Positions 18,208-28,796 are shown, counted from the first letter of the stretch. The stretch: DNA of 64,000 nt from Gloeocapsa sp. DLM2.Bin57 (GCA_007693955.1 RECR01000037.1:1-64000); one strand, 5' to 3'. Notes: a model not told the origin generated them from the letters alone. Program-made: numbers and translations.

Positions 18208-19523
18208 TGAGTGTTTTGTTAGAAGCTAAAACTGATAGTTATCTCCAAGGGTTAGTTAATCAGTTTCCCGCAAATTCCCCTATACCTGAGTTGAGTCAAC
18301 AAGCTATTACTGATTTAGCTACTCTCACTCTACCTGATAAAAACGATGAAGATTGGCGTTTTACTGAGTTATCACCCCTAACCAGTCTGACTCTGAGTTT
18401 AGCTAACCAAGCTACATTAACTCACGATGCTTTAGAACAATTTGCACTCCCTGAAACAGAAGAGACTAGAATCGTTTTTGTTAATGGTGTCTATTCCTCT
18501 TCTCTTTCTAATCTCTCAGGTTTACCCCAAGGTGTCTATGTAGGTAATTTTCTGGGGGCTGATTTAGCACAAAAAGAAGAAATTGTCAAGTACCTTAAAG
18601 AAGGGGAGAGTAAAGACGTCTTTAGTTTGCTTAATACAGCAGGTTTAGGGGATATCGGGATTATCAGGGTAAGTAAAAATGTAGTTGTATCCCCACCTAT
18701 ACAGATTTTATACATCACTGTACCTACAGCTACAGCAACCTTAACTCAACCCCGTAACCTGATCATAGTTGAGCAGGGAGGACAAGTGGAATTGTGCGAA
18801 CATTACGGAGCGATCGCCACAGATTGTTCAGATCTTCCCCAAAATCAGAGTTACTTTAATAACGTAGTTACCCAGATTTTTCTAGGAGAAAACGCCCATC
18901 TTAAACACTATAGAATCCAAAGAGAGTCGGGAGACGGTATCCAAATCAGTAATACTACCGTTGTTCAAGGAGCTAATAGTAATTATACTCTCTGTGAAAT
19001 TAGCTTAGGAGCAAAATTATCCCGTCATAACCTCGGAATCTACCAAAAGGGAGAACAAACCACTACTAATCTCTACGGATTGGGGTTAGTAGCGCAACAA
19101 CAGGTTACAGATATTCATAGTAACGTTGCTCTAGCTTATCCTCACGGTACAGTTAATCAAACACATAAATGTATTATAGATGACCAAGGACAAGCAGTGT
19201 TTAACGGTAAAATTATCGTACCCCAAAAAGCACAAATCACCAACGCCGCTCAAATTAACCGTAATTTACTCCTATCTCCCCAAGGAAGAGTAAATACCAA
19301 ACCTGAACTACAAATCACCGCAGATAATGTTAAATGTACTCACGGTGCAACGGTTAGTCAGTTAGAAACAGACGAGGTATTTTACCTACGTAGTAGAGGG
19401 TTGAGTGAATTAGACGCGCGTCATCTTCTCCTTGAAGCTTTCGCAGAGGAAATTTTACAACAGTTATCTATTACTTCCCTGAGACACAGACTTACTCAGT
19501 GTGTAGCTTGCAGAAATTATTAA
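18204..19523 (+). CDS. sufD: SUF assembly protein SufD
   Basis: SufD pairs with SufB and is needed for iron entry into the scaffold. The 439 residues include the [11 protein letters not shown] motif near residue 50, a beta-helix core, and the conserved C-terminal run [22 protein letters not shown] followed by an acidic helix. Length fits the family. The coding region sits between sufC and sufS with almost no spacing. Confidence 0.94.
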   Translation: MMSVLLEAKTDSYLQGLVNQFPANSPIPELSQQAITDLATLTLPDKNDEDWRFTELSPLTSLTLSLANQATLTHDALEQFALPETEETRIVFVNGVYSSSLSNLSGLPQGVYVGNFLGADLAQKEEIVKYLKEGESKDVFSLLNTAGLGDIGIIRVSKNVVVSPPIQILYITVPTATATLTQPRNLIIVEQGGQVELCEHYGAIATDCSDLPQNQSYFNNVVTQIFLGENAHLKHYRIQRESGDGIQISNTTVVQGANSNYTLCEISLGAKLSRHNLGIYQKGEQTTTNLYGLGLVAQQQVTDIHSNVALAYPHGTVNQTHKCIIDDQGQAVFNGKIIVPQKAQITNAAQINRNLLLSPQGRVNTKPELQITADNVKCTHGATVSQLETDEVFYLRSRGLSELDARHLLLEAFAEEILQQLSITSLRHRLTQCVACRNY

Positions 19524-19529
19524 GCAACG

Positions 19530-20777
19530 ATGACTTATACAGAAACCAAAACCTTAGCAGATACGGTGCGCAGTGATTTTCCCATTCTGCACCAAACCAT
19601 TAATGGTAAACCCTTGATTTATCTCGATAATGCGGCAACTTCTCAAAAACCACTACAGGTGTTAGAAGCTTGGCGTCATTATTATGAACATGATAACGCT
19701 AATGTCCACCGCGGTGCTCATACTCTCAGTATCCGCGCTACAGAAGCTTATGAATTAGCTAGAGAAAAAATCGCTCAATTTATTAAGGCTAAATCCTCTC
19801 GGGAAATAGTCTTTACTCGTAATGCAACCGAAGCAATTAACCTGGTAGCTTATAGCTGGGGATTAGAGAATCTGCAACCAGGAGATGAGATTATTCTCTC
19901 GGTGATGGAACACCATAGTAACGTTGTTCCTTGGCAAATTATCGCTCAAAAAACAGGCGCTCTCTTAAAGTTTGTTCCTCTTACTAGTGAGGAAACTTTA
20001 GACATGGAAGGGTTTCGCCATCTGATTAATAGTAAAACTAAGCTAGTAGCAATCGTTCACGTTTCTAATACCCTCGGTTGTATCAATCCTGTTGAGGAAA
20101 TCACTAGCCTAGCTCATGATTACGGTGCTAAAGTACTCATAGACGCTTGTCAAAGTGTACCTCACCTACCTATCGATGTTGGGGCGATCGCTTGTGACTG
20201 GTTAGTGGCTAGTGGTCATAAAATGTGTGCTCCTACAGGTATTGGTTTCTTATATGGTCAAGAAGCTATACTGCAAGAAATGCAACCCTTTCTTGGAGGA
20301 GGGGAAATGATCGCTGATGTTTTTCTAGAATATTCTACCTATGGAGAATTACCCCATAAGTTTGAAGCAGGTACACCCGCTATTGGGGAAGCGATCGCTC
20401 TTGGTGCTGCTGTTGATTACTTAAGCAACATAGGAATGAAGCGTATTGGTGAGTATGAAGCAGAATTGACTCTTTATCTCTATGAAAAACTCCAAACTAT
20501 CCCTAATCTGCATATTTATGGGCCATCTGGTCAACAGAGAGCAGCTTTAGTCTCCTTTAATGTCAAAGGTATTCACGGTAGCGACTTATCAACTCTGTTG
20601 GATAACGAAGGTGTAGCGATTCGCTCAGGTCATCATTGTACCCAACCCCTACACCGCTTACTACAAGCATCTGGAAGCGCTCGCGCTAGTTTATCTTTTT
20701 ACAATACCCGTAGCGAAATAGACCAATTTGTGCAAATATTAGCAGAGACAATCGATTTTTTTGCAGCAATGGTGTGA
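19530..20777 (+). CDS. sufS: Cysteine desulfurase SufS
   Basis: SufS takes sulfur from cysteine as an enzyme persulfide and passes it to the SUF scaffold. It is a PLP enzyme of 415 residues. The PLP lysine is Lys231 in [11 protein letters not shown] and the catalytic cysteine is Cys370 in RSGHHCTQP, the group II (SufS) arrangement. The cofactor-binding block DNAATSQKP is at the N-terminus. A class IV PLP enzyme is coupled directly to its end. No SufE or SufU is seen in this window. Confidence 0.95.
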   Translation: MTYTETKTLADTVRSDFPILHQTINGKPLIYLDNAATSQKPLQVLEAWRHYYEHDNANVHRGAHTLSIRATEAYELAREKIAQFIKAKSSREIVFTRNATEAINLVAYSWGLENLQPGDEIILSVMEHHSNVVPWQIIAQKTGALLKFVPLTSEETLDMEGFRHLINSKTKLVAIVHVSNTLGCINPVEEITSLAHDYGAKVLIDACQSVPHLPIDVGAIACDWLVASGHKMCAPTGIGFLYGQEAILQEMQPFLGGGEMIADVFLEYSTYGELPHKFEAGTPAIGEAIALGAAVDYLSNIGMKRIGEYEAELTLYLYEKLQTIPNLHIYGPSGQQRAALVSFNVKGIHGSDLSTLLDNEGVAIRSGHHCTQPLHRLLQASGSARASLSFYNTRSEIDQFVQILAETIDFFAAMV

Positions 20778-21571
20778 ATCTACCCTTTTGGTATTGTGGT
20801 AAACTGTTACCATCAGAAACTTGTGTAATTCCTATTAATGACCCAGGTTTGCTCTATGGCGCTACTGTATTTACTACCCTACGTGTCTATGAGCAATCTC
20901 TGGAACACCCCTTAACTCATTGGCAAGCTCACTGCGATCGCCTAAAATACTCCTTAATAACCCTAGGTTGGTCTCTCCCTGATTGGGACAAACTAACTCA
21001 AGGAGCGATTATACTAGCTAAAGATTATCCCGTTTTACGTATAACTATTTTCCCCGACGGTAGAGAGTTAATTATTCCTCGTTATTTACCAGAAAATCTA
21101 GCTCAAAATCAACAACAAGGTATTCAGGGTAAAGTAGTTCAAGGTGATATCTATACTCGTTATCTCCCCGAACATAAAACAGGTAATTATCTCGGTCCTT
21201 GGTTAGCCAAAAAGCAAGCATCGGAAGCTATTTTAACCGATGCTCAGGGTAATTGGTTAGAAACCAGTACAGGTAATCTCTGGGGTTATAAACAGGGTTG
21301 TTGGTATATTCCTATTCTAACAGGGAATTTATCAGGAATCGTGCAAAAACAGTTAATTCATTGGTTAGGCGAACAATCTTTACCTATAGTTTCTAGAGAG
21401 TGGACATTTTCCTGGGTTACTACCCTCGAAGCGATCGCAATTACTAATAGTGTGGTAGAAGTTATCCCTTTTCACTCCATCGAGACTCCTACCGCTACCA
21501 TCTCCTTAAACCCTAACTTCAAAGCTTTAACCCAACTAAAAAGTTATTTCTCCTATCACCACAATATTTAA
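20774..21571 (+). CDS. Class IV PLP enzyme (aminodeoxychorismate lyase/aminotransferase type)
   Basis: The 265 residues match fold-type IV PLP enzymes, with [16 protein letters not shown] at the start, the PLP lysine Lys135 in HKTGNYLG, and ETSTGNLW in the second half. Members are 4-amino-4-deoxychorismate lyase (PabC), branched-chain aminotransferase and D-amino acid aminotransferase; the sequence alone does not settle which. It starts at a GTG that overlaps the sufS stop (GTGA), so it is translated with the suf operon. The family usually helps make folate when PabC-like. Confidence 0.8.
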   Translation: MNLPFWYCGKLLPSETCVIPINDPGLLYGATVFTTLRVYEQSLEHPLTHWQAHCDRLKYSLITLGWSLPDWDKLTQGAIILAKDYPVLRITIFPDGRELIIPRYLPENLAQNQQQGIQGKVVQGDIYTRYLPEHKTGNYLGPWLAKKQASEAILTDAQGNWLETSTGNLWGYKQGCWYIPILTGNLSGIVQKQLIHWLGEQSLPIVSREWTFSWVTTLEAIAITNSVVEVIPFHSIETPTATISLNPNFKALTQLKSYFSYHHNI

Positions 21572-21597
21572 TTGCTGTTGCTGAGTCCCTTTACTCC

Positions 21598-21603
21598 TAT
21601 AAT
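21598..21603 (+). promoter_or_regulatory. -10-like box before atpC
   Basis: A perfect TATAAT lies 38 bases before the atpC start; no good -35 hexamer is found at the usual distance. It suggests that atpC has its own promoter, which it would need because atpB is not upstream. Confidence 0.4.
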
Positions 21604-21641
21604 AATTGAGTTAGTTACCCTTAGAGAGCAAATAATTAGCG

Positions 21642-22058
21642 ATGTCATTAAACTTAAGAGTAATTACCCCAGATAAAATCGTCTGGGATGATGACGTACA
21701 AGAAATAGTTTTACCTAGTACTAGTGGACAATTAGGAGTACTTCCCGGTCACGCACCCCTCACTACCGCTTTAAGTTCAGGTGTAATGCGTATTCGTCTA
21801 GAGAAAGACTGGAAAAATATCGCTCTGATGGGCGGTTTTGCCCTCGTTGAGGATAATGAGGTTAAAGTCTTAGTCAATGGCGCTGAAATGGGAGAATCCA
21901 TCGACCTAGAAACTGCTCGCGCTCAATTTGAGCAAGCCCAAAAAGAGTATAATGAGTCTGTGAAAACTGGTACTCGTCAACAACAAATTCAAAATACCCA
22001 AGCTCTGAAAAAAGCCAGGGCACGTTTTCAAGCAGCAGGTGGTTTGGTTAAAGACTAG
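21642..22058 (+). CDS. atpC: ATP synthase epsilon subunit
   Basis: The epsilon subunit sits on the F1 stalk and regulates ATP hydrolysis. The 138 residues show the N-terminal beta-sandwich ([27 protein letters not shown]) and the C-terminal helices rich in Ala, Gln and Lys. Length matches cyanobacterial epsilon. In cyanobacteria this gene usually follows atpB directly; here it stands alone after a PLP-enzyme gene, with a clear terminator behind it. Confidence 0.94.
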   Translation: MSLNLRVITPDKIVWDDDVQEIVLPSTSGQLGVLPGHAPLTTALSSGVMRIRLEKDWKNIALMGGFALVEDNEVKVLVNGAEMGESIDLETARAQFEQAQKEYNESVKTGTRQQQIQNTQALKKARARFQAAGGLVKD

Positions 22059-22065
22059 AGTTAAC

Positions 22066-22100
22066 CCAAAAAAGGGGGATTATTATTGATCCTCCCTTTT
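22066..22100 (+). terminator. Intrinsic terminator after atpC
   Basis: A-rich stem AAAAAGGGGGAT pairs with ATCCTCCCTTTT around a short loop, ending in a T-run, eight bases after the atpC stop. The symmetry (A-run left, T-run right) suits a terminator for both converging genes. Confidence 0.75.
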
Positions 22101-22107
22101 CAGATAT

Positions 22108-22407
22108 TTAATTACTACCGCTAAATACTACTTCGGGGAATTGTTCTTGAGCTTGAGCCATAGTAGTTTTTTGACCGTTTTCTTGCCAAAAATTGATTAC
22201 TTCTGTGACTTTATTGAGAACTTCGATTTTTTCGGTTTCAGCGATCCAGGTTTTTGATTCTAATTCGTCTTTTAGTTGTTGCCAAGCATCATTACGGGGC
22301 CAGAAAAAATAAGCAGTTAGAGGGCTATAAGCTTTACCCACTACCTGATCCACTGCTATAGCTACGTCTTTATCTAACCACAGAACTTTTAAAATAAATC
22401 GAGACAA
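22108..22407 (-). CDS. Ribosomal protein PSRP-3/Ycf65
   Basis: The core [30 protein letters not shown] and FPEVVFSGS identify the cyanobacterial/plastid-specific ribosomal protein PSRP-3 (Ycf65), a component of the 30S subunit. I place the start at a TTG (22405-22407, MSRFILKV) because family proteins begin just before LKVLWLD and a GAGG ribosome site lies five bases upstream. The ATG at 22440 would add eleven residues ([11 protein letters not shown]) not expected in the family. Resulting length is 99 residues. Confidence 0.85.
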   Translation of the reverse strand: MSRFILKVLWLDKDVAIAVDQVVGKAYSPLTAYFFWPRNDAWQQLKDELESKTWIAETEKIEVLNKVTEVINFWQENGQKTTMAQAQEQFPEVVFSGSN

Positions 22408-22454
22408 TGATACCTCTGCTAAAAAAATAGTACAACACATTATTATAACAGATC

Positions 22455-23225
22455 CTAACGGTAATAAAAATCAAAATCTTGTAAAGCTAGTAACCGAGTT
22501 TTATTGAGTCTATAGTGATATAGTAATCTACGTCGAAACTGTTGCCATTGAGTTTTAGGATTTCCCGAAGCGTCTAAGTGTTGTTTGGCTTGGTTTAGTT
22601 GTTCCCAAGTAGCTGTTCTACTTATAGTAAAACCAGTTTTTAAGGCAGCTAAACCAATAATATTACCACTCCCTGCATAAATACCTCTTAACTCTAAATA
22701 AGTACCAATTCTTCCCCACCAGTCTAAAAATTCCTGTTCTTGACCTTGATGACGTGAGATAATGATTAAGGCTTCTCCTACAAAAACACTATCTGCTAAC
22801 TCAAGATTTAATTTAGTAGCGATTTTAGCTAATCTGTCCAACCTTTCTGGGGTATATTTCTGGACATGGGGTATCAAGGGTTCATTAAAAGCACCAATGA
22901 TACCCGGAGTACTATCTATAGCTTGGGGAAGTTCAGCGATAATTCTGGTATCCGCGTCAATAAAAATAGCGGTGTCAAACCGAGACAAAGCCTCCAGAAA
23001 CACAAATCGTTTATCATGGTAACAGTGCAAAATCCCCGTTTGTTGTAAGCAAAAAGGGATAATATTCCCACAATCTGCAAAATTAGAGGGTAAATCAGTA
23101 CCAACAACCAGTTTAATTCCAGGAGCATAACGCTGTAAATCCTCAGCTAATCTCTTAGTCATTAAACGGTAAGAAGTACCTAAAGCTAGGGTACAAAAAC
23201 AAAAATTTGTGTGTAACTGGTTCAT
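22455..23225 (-). CDS. GT-A-fold glycosyltransferase-like protein
   Basis: This protein has about 256 residues from ATG 23225 ([16 protein letters not shown]). It resembles GT-A glycosyltransferases that pass over DxD: a nucleotide-binding start, a substrate loop ([22 protein letters not shown]) with the metal-binding DAD, and [13 protein letters not shown] later. The upstream ATG at 23258 overlaps the start of the divergent HAD gene and is less likely. Donor and acceptor are unknown. Confidence 0.65.
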   Translation of the reverse strand: MNQLHTNFCFCTLALGTSYRLMTKRLAEDLQRYAPGIKLVVGTDLPSNFADCGNIIPFCLQQTGILHCYHDKRFVFLEALSRFDTAIFIDADTRIIAELPQAIDSTPGIIGAFNEPLIPHVQKYTPERLDRLAKIATKLNLELADSVFVGEALIIISRHQGQEQEFLDWWGRIGTYLELRGIYAGSGNIIGLAALKTGFTISRTATWEQLNQAKQHLDASGNPKTQWQQFRRRLLYHYRLNKTRLLALQDFDFYYR

Positions 23226-23256
23226 GCTAAATTGAAAAAAATTATGATTAAGTGTC

Positions 23257-24006
23257 ATGAAACCAATTATAGTATTTGATATAGATGGTGTCATTCGCGA
23301 TGTGAGTGGCTCTTATCGACGGGCTTTAGCAGATACGGTAGAAAAGTTTACCCAAGGTAATTATCGCCCCGCTATGGAGGATATTGATACACTCAAAAGT
23401 GAGGGAATCTGGAATAACGACTGGGAAGCTTCTTGGGAGTTATGTCTTCGCTATTGGCAATCTCAAGGTATCACCCCTAATCTAGATTATAATGAGTTAG
23501 TCGCTTTTTTCCAATCTCGTTATCGAGGCACTAATCCCGTTGATTGGGATGGTTATATCACTACTGAGCCTCTCTTAGCAACTAAAGCTTATTTTGAGGA
23601 ACTTACCAATCAAGAGATTCTCTGGGGGTTTTTTAGTGGTGCGACAAGGGGTTCAGCAGAATACGTTCTACATCAACGTCTTGGTTTAAATAACCCCGTC
23701 TTAGTGGCTATGGAAGACGCACCAGGGAAACCAGATCCAACGGGTTTATTGAGAGTGGTTGCAGAATTAGCCACAGAATTGACTCCCGTTATTTACGTCG
23801 GGGATACGGTAGCTGATATGTACACCGTCACCGCAGCCAAAAAGCAAGAAAATGAGCGACAATGGATAGGGGTAGGGATTATCCCTCCTCATCTACATTC
23901 TCATCCCGAACAACACCAAGTACAATTGCAAGGGGCAGGGGGAACTATTGTACTTGATTCGGTAGAAAAGTTAACCATTGAGGTAATTAAGGATTTACTA
24001 CAATGA
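23257..24006 (+). CDS. HAD-superfamily phosphatase (TIGR01548 type)
   Basis: The 249 residues open with the HAD nucleophile motif VFDIDGVIRD (Asp8, Asp10). They continue with FFSGATRGSAEYV as motif II and end with VAMEDAPGKPDPTGL and VYVGDTVADM, motifs III and IV. The order and spacing match the TIGR01548 subgroup known from cyanobacteria, whose substrate is not established. Its stop overlaps the start of the PspA-like gene (ATGA). Confidence 0.8.
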   Translation: MKPIIVFDIDGVIRDVSGSYRRALADTVEKFTQGNYRPAMEDIDTLKSEGIWNNDWEASWELCLRYWQSQGITPNLDYNELVAFFQSRYRGTNPVDWDGYITTEPLLATKAYFEELTNQEILWGFFSGATRGSAEYVLHQRLGLNNPVLVAMEDAPGKPDPTGLLRVVAELATELTPVIYVGDTVADMYTVTAAKKQENERQWIGVGIIPPHLHSHPEQHQVQLQGAGGTIVLDSVEKLTIEVIKDLLQ

Positions 24007-24617
24007 GTCTGTTCGATCGCCTTGTTAACGTAGTGCGTAGCAACTTAAATAATATGCTACAAGAAGCAGAAGACCCAGAGAGAATAATTGAAGCTACTAT
24101 CGAAGAATTAGAACAACAAGTAATCTCTCAACGTCAGTCGATAGCAGGGGCGATCGCTCTGGAAAAACGTACAGAACGTCAAAGTAAGCAATATAAAGCA
24201 CAAGCACAAGAATGGTATCGTCGCGCTCAATTAGCTTTAGTACAAAAAGAAGAACAACTAGCTAAGGATTGTTTACAAAGACGTCAAGCTTATCTCCAAC
24301 AAGCGGAAGTATTAGATAAACAGATTACCTCTCAATTGACTATCATTACCCAACTCAAAGAGCAATTGCGCTTACTCGAAACCAAAGTTACCGAGATCAA
24401 GCTCAAAAAAGACTTATATCTAGCTAAATATCGCTCAGCTAACACATCTCAAACCTTAGCACAACTCGATAATAGTGAAGTTCTCGACAAGATTGAGCAG
24501 AAAATCTTTGAACTCGAAGCGCAAACAGAATTAAATCGAGATCCTCTAGAAGCTAAATTCCAAGATTTAGAAACCGAAGAAATTAAACGCTTAAAAGCTG
24601 AATTAGAAAATCTGTAA
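24003..24617 (+). CDS. PspA/IM30-family protein
   Basis: The 204 residues are nearly all helical, with the family start MSLFDRLVNVVRSNLNNMLQEAEDPERII and long coiled coils. ESCRT-III-like PspA/Vipp1 proteins bind and remodel membranes; this one lacks the extra C-terminal helix of Vipp1, so it is PspA-like or a further paralogue rather than the thylakoid Vipp1. Start overlaps the HAD stop, so both are probably made together. Confidence 0.85.
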   Translation: MSLFDRLVNVVRSNLNNMLQEAEDPERIIEATIEELEQQVISQRQSIAGAIALEKRTERQSKQYKAQAQEWYRRAQLALVQKEEQLAKDCLQRRQAYLQQAEVLDKQITSQLTIITQLKEQLRLLETKVTEIKLKKDLYLAKYRSANTSQTLAQLDNSEVLDKIEQKIFELEAQTELNRDPLEAKFQDLETEEIKRLKAELENL

Positions 24618-24694
24618 GCGGTTGTCATTAATACAATAGTCTTGCCAAATCTTGTTATATATTAAAGGCGGATGAGTTAAGTATTTTTGAATTT

Positions 24695-26125
24695 ATGAAA
24701 CCTATTACTAAACGTACTAAGATAGTAGCTACTATAGGTCCTGCTAGTAGTTCTCGGGAAGTACTAAAACAAATGATCGAAGAGGGAATGAATGTAGCTA
24801 GATTGAATTTTTCTCATGGGGATTACGAAAATCATGAGAAAATGGTCAAGCTATTGCGATCGGTAGAAGAGGAATTAGATACCCCAATTACTCTACTCCA
24901 GGATTTACAAGGTCCTAAAATTCGTATTGGTCAATTAAGTCAAGGAGAAGTTCTCCTCACAGAAGGAGATCTAGTCTCTCTAATACCTGTTGCCCAATTC
25001 CAGGACCAACCCAATACCCTAGGGATTGATTACCCTGATTTAGCAGTAGAAGCTAAACCAGGAGCACAAATTCTGTTAGATGATGGTTTACTAGAATTAG
25101 TTATCAAAGATGTTCACGAAAACAAGGTTATTTGTGAAGTAGTAGAAGGGGGAATACTCAAAAGTCGTAAAGGGGTTAATCTTCCTAGTCTGAATTTAAA
25201 AAATCTCCCCTCTCTGACAGAAAAAGATAAGCGAGATTTAGACTTCGGTTTAACTCAAGGGATAGATTGGGTATCTCTGAGTTTTGTTCGTAGTGGTGAG
25301 GATATTCGTGCTCTCAAAGCTTTATTAGCAGAAAAAGGTTACCCTGATGTACCCGTAATGGCTAAAATTGAAAAACCCCAAGCGATCGATAACCTCCCTG
25401 ATATCATTAGTTGTTGTGATGGGCTGATGGTAGCTAGAGGGGATCTCGGGGTAGAAATGAAGCCAGAAAAAGTACCCTTGTTACAAAAGCGCATTATTCA
25501 AATGTGCAACCAAAAGGGGATACCTGTGATTACAGCCACCCAAATGCTCGATAGCATGATTCGTAACCCTCGTCCTACTCGCGCTGAAGCTAGTGACGTG
25601 GCTAATGCTATACTAGATGGTACAGACGCGGTTATGCTCTCGGGAGAGTCCGCCGTAGGTAAATATCCTGTGCGATCAGTAAAAATGTTGGCTAAAATCG
25701 CTACTGATATTGAGCAAGAGGCTAAATTTATTAATTATATTCCCGAAGATAATGATCAAACTCACGCTTTGAGTGAATCTCTTAACGCTATTGACCGAAT
25801 TTTACCCTTAAGATACATTGTAACTTTTACAGCTACGGGATATAGCGCTCTAATTGCTTCGGGAGAACGTCCGAAAGCTCCTGTAGTAGCTTTTACTCAT
25901 AATGTTAAGGTTTATCATCGTTTAAATCTGATTTGGGGTGTAATGCCGATTTTGATTGAAGGTCAAGTGCAATTCTTTGAAGAGTTAATCGAACAAGCAG
26001 AATCAGGATTATTAGAGAGAAATCTCGCTCAACCTGGGGATATGATCTTAATTATGGGGGGTATTCCTGCTCAAACTGCCAAGGGAACTAATTTTCTCAA
26101 GCTGCATAAAATTAAAGAAGGGTAA
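24695..26125 (+). CDS. pyk: Pyruvate kinase
   Basis: Pyruvate kinase makes pyruvate and ATP from phosphoenolpyruvate, the last glycolytic step. The 476 residues begin [12 protein letters not shown], contain [11 protein letters not shown], the active-site lysine motif [12 protein letters not shown], and [11 protein letters not shown] followed by TATQMLDSM. This is the short form without the PEP-utiliser domain found at the end of the longer cyanobacterial isozyme (about 590 residues). Confidence 0.95.
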   Translation: MKPITKRTKIVATIGPASSSREVLKQMIEEGMNVARLNFSHGDYENHEKMVKLLRSVEEELDTPITLLQDLQGPKIRIGQLSQGEVLLTEGDLVSLIPVAQFQDQPNTLGIDYPDLAVEAKPGAQILLDDGLLELVIKDVHENKVICEVVEGGILKSRKGVNLPSLNLKNLPSLTEKDKRDLDFGLTQGIDWVSLSFVRSGEDIRALKALLAEKGYPDVPVMAKIEKPQAIDNLPDIISCCDGLMVARGDLGVEMKPEKVPLLQKRIIQMCNQKGIPVITATQMLDSMIRNPRPTRAEASDVANAILDGTDAVMLSGESAVGKYPVRSVKMLAKIATDIEQEAKFINYIPEDNDQTHALSESLNAIDRILPLRYIVTFTATGYSALIASGERPKAPVVAFTHNVKVYHRLNLIWGVMPILIEGQVQFFEELIEQAESGLLERNLAQPGDMILIMGGIPAQTAKGTNFLKLHKIKEG

Positions 26126-26181
26126 AGCTCCCCCGATTCATGGTTAAATTGGGTTAGAGCAGTACGGCTTTTCCAATCATC

Positions 26182-27294
26182 ATGAATCAAATTAAACCAA
26201 TTAAAGTAGCAGTAGTAGGTACAGGTTTCGGTGAGAAAGTCCATATACCTGGATTTAAAGAACACCCTGAAACAGAAGTAGTCGCTGTTTATCATCGTGA
26301 TCCCTCTAAAGTAGAAGGGATCGCTTCTACTCATAATATTCCTTATGCTTTTACTAATCTCGATGATTTACTCTCTCTAGAATCTCTCGACGCTGTCAGT
26401 ATCGCTACTCCTCCTTTTTTACATTATGAAATGGGGAAACAAGTGCTCATGGCTAAAAAACACCTGTTGTTAGAAAAGCCCATGACCATAACTACCCCAG
26501 AAATAGAAGAGTTATACGCTTTAGCCCAACAAAATAATCTCATTGCTATTCCTGACTTTGAATTCCGCTTTATTCCTGCTTGGCAATTATTAGCTGAATA
26601 CTTACAAAAAGGATATGTAGGTAAAAAATATTTGATTAAAATAGATTGGTTAGTAGCTAGTCGCGCTAACCCCGAACGTCCTTGGAATTGGTACTCTCGC
26701 ACTGATCTCGGTGGTGGGGTTTTAGGGGCGATCGGTTCTCATTGTTTTGACTATATTAACTGGTTGTTTGGTCCTGTTAAACGTCTCTGTGGTTTTCTCA
26801 ATTGCGCTATACCCTGGAGACCTGATCCCGTTAGTAACTACGCTTTAAAAGCAGTAGATTCTGATGATACTACCCTGATTATGTTAGAGTTAGCCGATGG
26901 GACTCCCTGTCAAGTCTCTCTGTCTTCAGTAACTAATAACGGGAGAGGACATTGGTTAGAAATCTACGGTGATCAGGGAACTTTAGTCTTAGGAAGTAGT
27001 AACCTTAAAGACTATGTACATGGTTTTCGTCTTTCAGCTGCACCACCAGATAAACCACTGACTGAGGTAGAGATACCTAAACGTCTTGCTTTTCCCCAAG
27101 TTTACAGTGATGGACGTCTCGCACCTTTTATTAGGGTAGTAGATACGTGGGTACAAGGGATTAAACAAGGTCAACCTACAACCCCTTCTTTGGAAGATGG
27201 AATATACTCTCAGTTGTTAGTCAATTTAACTCAAGAATCTCACCGTCAAAAATGCTGGGTTAATGTTCCCCTTGTTCATCAAATCAAGAACTAA
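26182..27294 (+). CDS. Gfo/Idh/MocA-family oxidoreductase
   Basis: The 370 residues start with a Rossmann nucleotide site (VAVVGTGFGEKVHIPGF) and contain the family's LLLEKPMT motif (catalytic Lys) and ALGSHCFDYINWLFG-like second-domain block (GAIGSHCFD). Substrates in this family are mostly sugars or inositols with NAD(P); no specific one can be assigned. It lies between pyk and psbA with no operon partner. Confidence 0.85.
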   Translation: MNQIKPIKVAVVGTGFGEKVHIPGFKEHPETEVVAVYHRDPSKVEGIASTHNIPYAFTNLDDLLSLESLDAVSIATPPFLHYEMGKQVLMAKKHLLLEKPMTITTPEIEELYALAQQNNLIAIPDFEFRFIPAWQLLAEYLQKGYVGKKYLIKIDWLVASRANPERPWNWYSRTDLGGGVLGAIGSHCFDYINWLFGPVKRLCGFLNCAIPWRPDPVSNYALKAVDSDDTTLIMLELADGTPCQVSLSSVTNNGRGHWLEIYGDQGTLVLGSSNLKDYVHGFRLSAAPPDKPLTEVEIPKRLAFPQVYSDGRLAPFIRVVDTWVQGIKQGQPTTPSLEDGIYSQLLVNLTQESHRQKCWVNVPLVHQIKN

Positions 27295-27333
27295 GAAAGT
27301 ACCATCAGAAAGTTATTTCAGCCATTAGGTATC

Positions 27334-27406
27334 ATATAGCGCTACTTTTCTAGGGAATAGGGGAGACTCCTGAGACGGGAGAAGGGAGCTTCTGAGTATG
27401 CTATAT
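27334..27406. repeat. Short inverted-repeat element upstream of psbA
   Basis: ATATAGC at 27334 and its complement GCTATAT at 27400 bound 73 bases that include two small hairpins (CTCC...GGGAG and AGAAG...CTTCT). It occupies part of the 310-base gap between the oxidoreductase and psbA. Whether this is a decayed mobile element or a regulatory structure cannot be told from one copy. Confidence 0.35.
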
Positions 27407-27522
27407 AGGAATAATAGCACTTAGCACCTAACAGCGAACTCTTTGTAGAGAATAGTTAGGCTAGTAACTTGTTTTTCGACAATGCTTACTACAATATCCT
27501 TAAAAAAAATTTTCATTTTCTC

Positions 27523-27551
27523 TTGACAATTATATTCTTATATAGTTAAAT
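27523..27551 (+). promoter_or_regulatory. Likely psbA promoter
   Basis: TTGACA at 27523-27528 and TTAAAT at 27546-27551 are 17 bases apart, leaving a leader of about 45 bases before the ATG at 27605. The -10 is weak; TATAGT overlaps at a shorter spacing. The leader contains GGAATGAAAG just before the start. Confidence 0.5.
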
Positions 27552-27604
27552 AACTAATAAGGTTAAATTGCCTTGAACAAATCTTAACCTAGGAATGAAA
27601 GACC

Positions 27605-28687
27605 ATGACTATATCTTTACAACAAAACCAAAGTAGCAATATTTGGGAACAATTTTGCCAATGGATTACTAACACCGAAAACCGCTTATACATAGGTTGG
27701 TTTGGGGTATTAATGATTCCTACCCTATTAACAGCAACGATTTGCTTTATCATTGCCTTTATTGCAGCGCCTCCTGTGGATATTGATGGAGTTCGTGAAC
27801 CGATCGCGGGTTCTTTACTCTATGGAAACAATATCATTACAGCAGCGGTTGTACCTAGTTCCAACGCTATTGGGTTACACTTTTACCCTATTTGGGAAGC
27901 AGCTAACATCGATGAATGGTTATACAACGGCGGACCCTATCAATTAATTATTTTCCATTTTCTGATTGGTATTTTCTCTTATATGGGTCGTCAATGGGAA
28001 TTATCTTACCGTTTAGGGATGCGTCCTTGGATTTGTATCGCTTATAGCGCTCCTGTATCAGCAGCAACAGCTGTACTCTTAATTTACTCCATTGGACAAG
28101 GTTCATTTTCTGATGGTTTACCCTTAGGAATCAGTGGTACTTTTAACTTTATGTTAGTACTACAAGCAGAGCATAACGTTTTAATGCACCCCTTCCATAT
28201 GTTAGGTGTAGCGGGGGTATTTGGTGGGGCTTTATTTAGTGCGATGCACGGATCATTAGTCACCTCATCTTTAATCAGAGAAACAACCGAAAACGAATCT
28301 CAAAACTCTGGTTACAAATTCGGTCAAGAAGAAGAAACCTACAATATAGTAGCAGCTCACGGTTATTTTGGTCGTCTAATCTTCCAATACGCTTCTTTTA
28401 ACAACAGTCGTAGCTTACACTTCTTCTTAGGAGCATGGCCCGTCATTGGTATCTGGTTCGCCTCTTTAGCTGTATGTTGCTTTGCTTTTAACCTAAATGG
28501 TTTCAACTTTAACCAATCTATCTTAGATGCACAAGGTCGTGTAGTTATGAGTTGGGCTGATGTGATCAACCGTGCAGGTTTAGGGATTGAAGCTATGCAC
28601 GAACGCAACGTTCACAACTTCCCCTTAGACTTAGCATCAGGTGAAATGCAACCTATTGCTTTAACTGCTCCTACTATCCACAGTTAA
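27605..28687 (+). CDS. psbA: Photosystem II D1 protein, D1' (low-oxygen) variant
   Basis: D1 carries the charge-separating cofactors and most ligands of the manganese cluster. All key residues are present in the 360 residues: Tyr161, Asp170, Glu189, His190, His198, His215, Ser264, His272, His332, Glu333, His337, Asp342 and Ala344, with a 16-residue C-terminal extension. Ala80, Leu158 and Ala286 replace Gly80, Phe158 and Thr286. This triplet defines the D1' form made under microaerobic conditions in other cyanobacteria. Ser162 replaces Pro beside Tyr161, and Gln130 is the D1:1-like state. A terminator follows. Confidence 0.95.
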   Translation: MTISLQQNQSSNIWEQFCQWITNTENRLYIGWFGVLMIPTLLTATICFIIAFIAAPPVDIDGVREPIAGSLLYGNNIITAAVVPSSNAIGLHFYPIWEAANIDEWLYNGGPYQLIIFHFLIGIFSYMGRQWELSYRLGMRPWICIAYSAPVSAATAVLLIYSIGQGSFSDGLPLGISGTFNFMLVLQAEHNVLMHPFHMLGVAGVFGGALFSAMHGSLVTSSLIRETTENESQNSGYKFGQEEETYNIVAAHGYFGRLIFQYASFNNSRSLHFFLGAWPVIGIWFASLAVCCFAFNLNGFNFNQSILDAQGRVVMSWADVINRAGLGIEAMHERNVHNFPLDLASGEMQPIALTAPTIHS

Positions 28688-28727
28688 TCAATGAGATTGC
28701 ACGAATAAAGTTAACTTAATCAATCAT

Positions 28728-28765
28728 AAGAGGTAATCGACTTAGATTCCCTCTTTATTTATTTT
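28728..28765 (+). terminator. Terminator after psbA
   Basis: AAGAGG pairs with CCTCTT across a 16-base loop, followed by a T-rich tail (TTATTTATTTT). Position 40 bases after the psbA stop supports an intrinsic terminator. Confidence 0.6.
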
Positions 28766-28796
28766 ATGCAGGAAAAATCCTCTCTGTTCCTAAATT

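Noticed and set aside
22762-23048. Two overlapping plus-strand open frames of 86 and 60 codons
   Set aside because: They lie antisense within the glycosyltransferase-like gene, and their predicted proteins look random.
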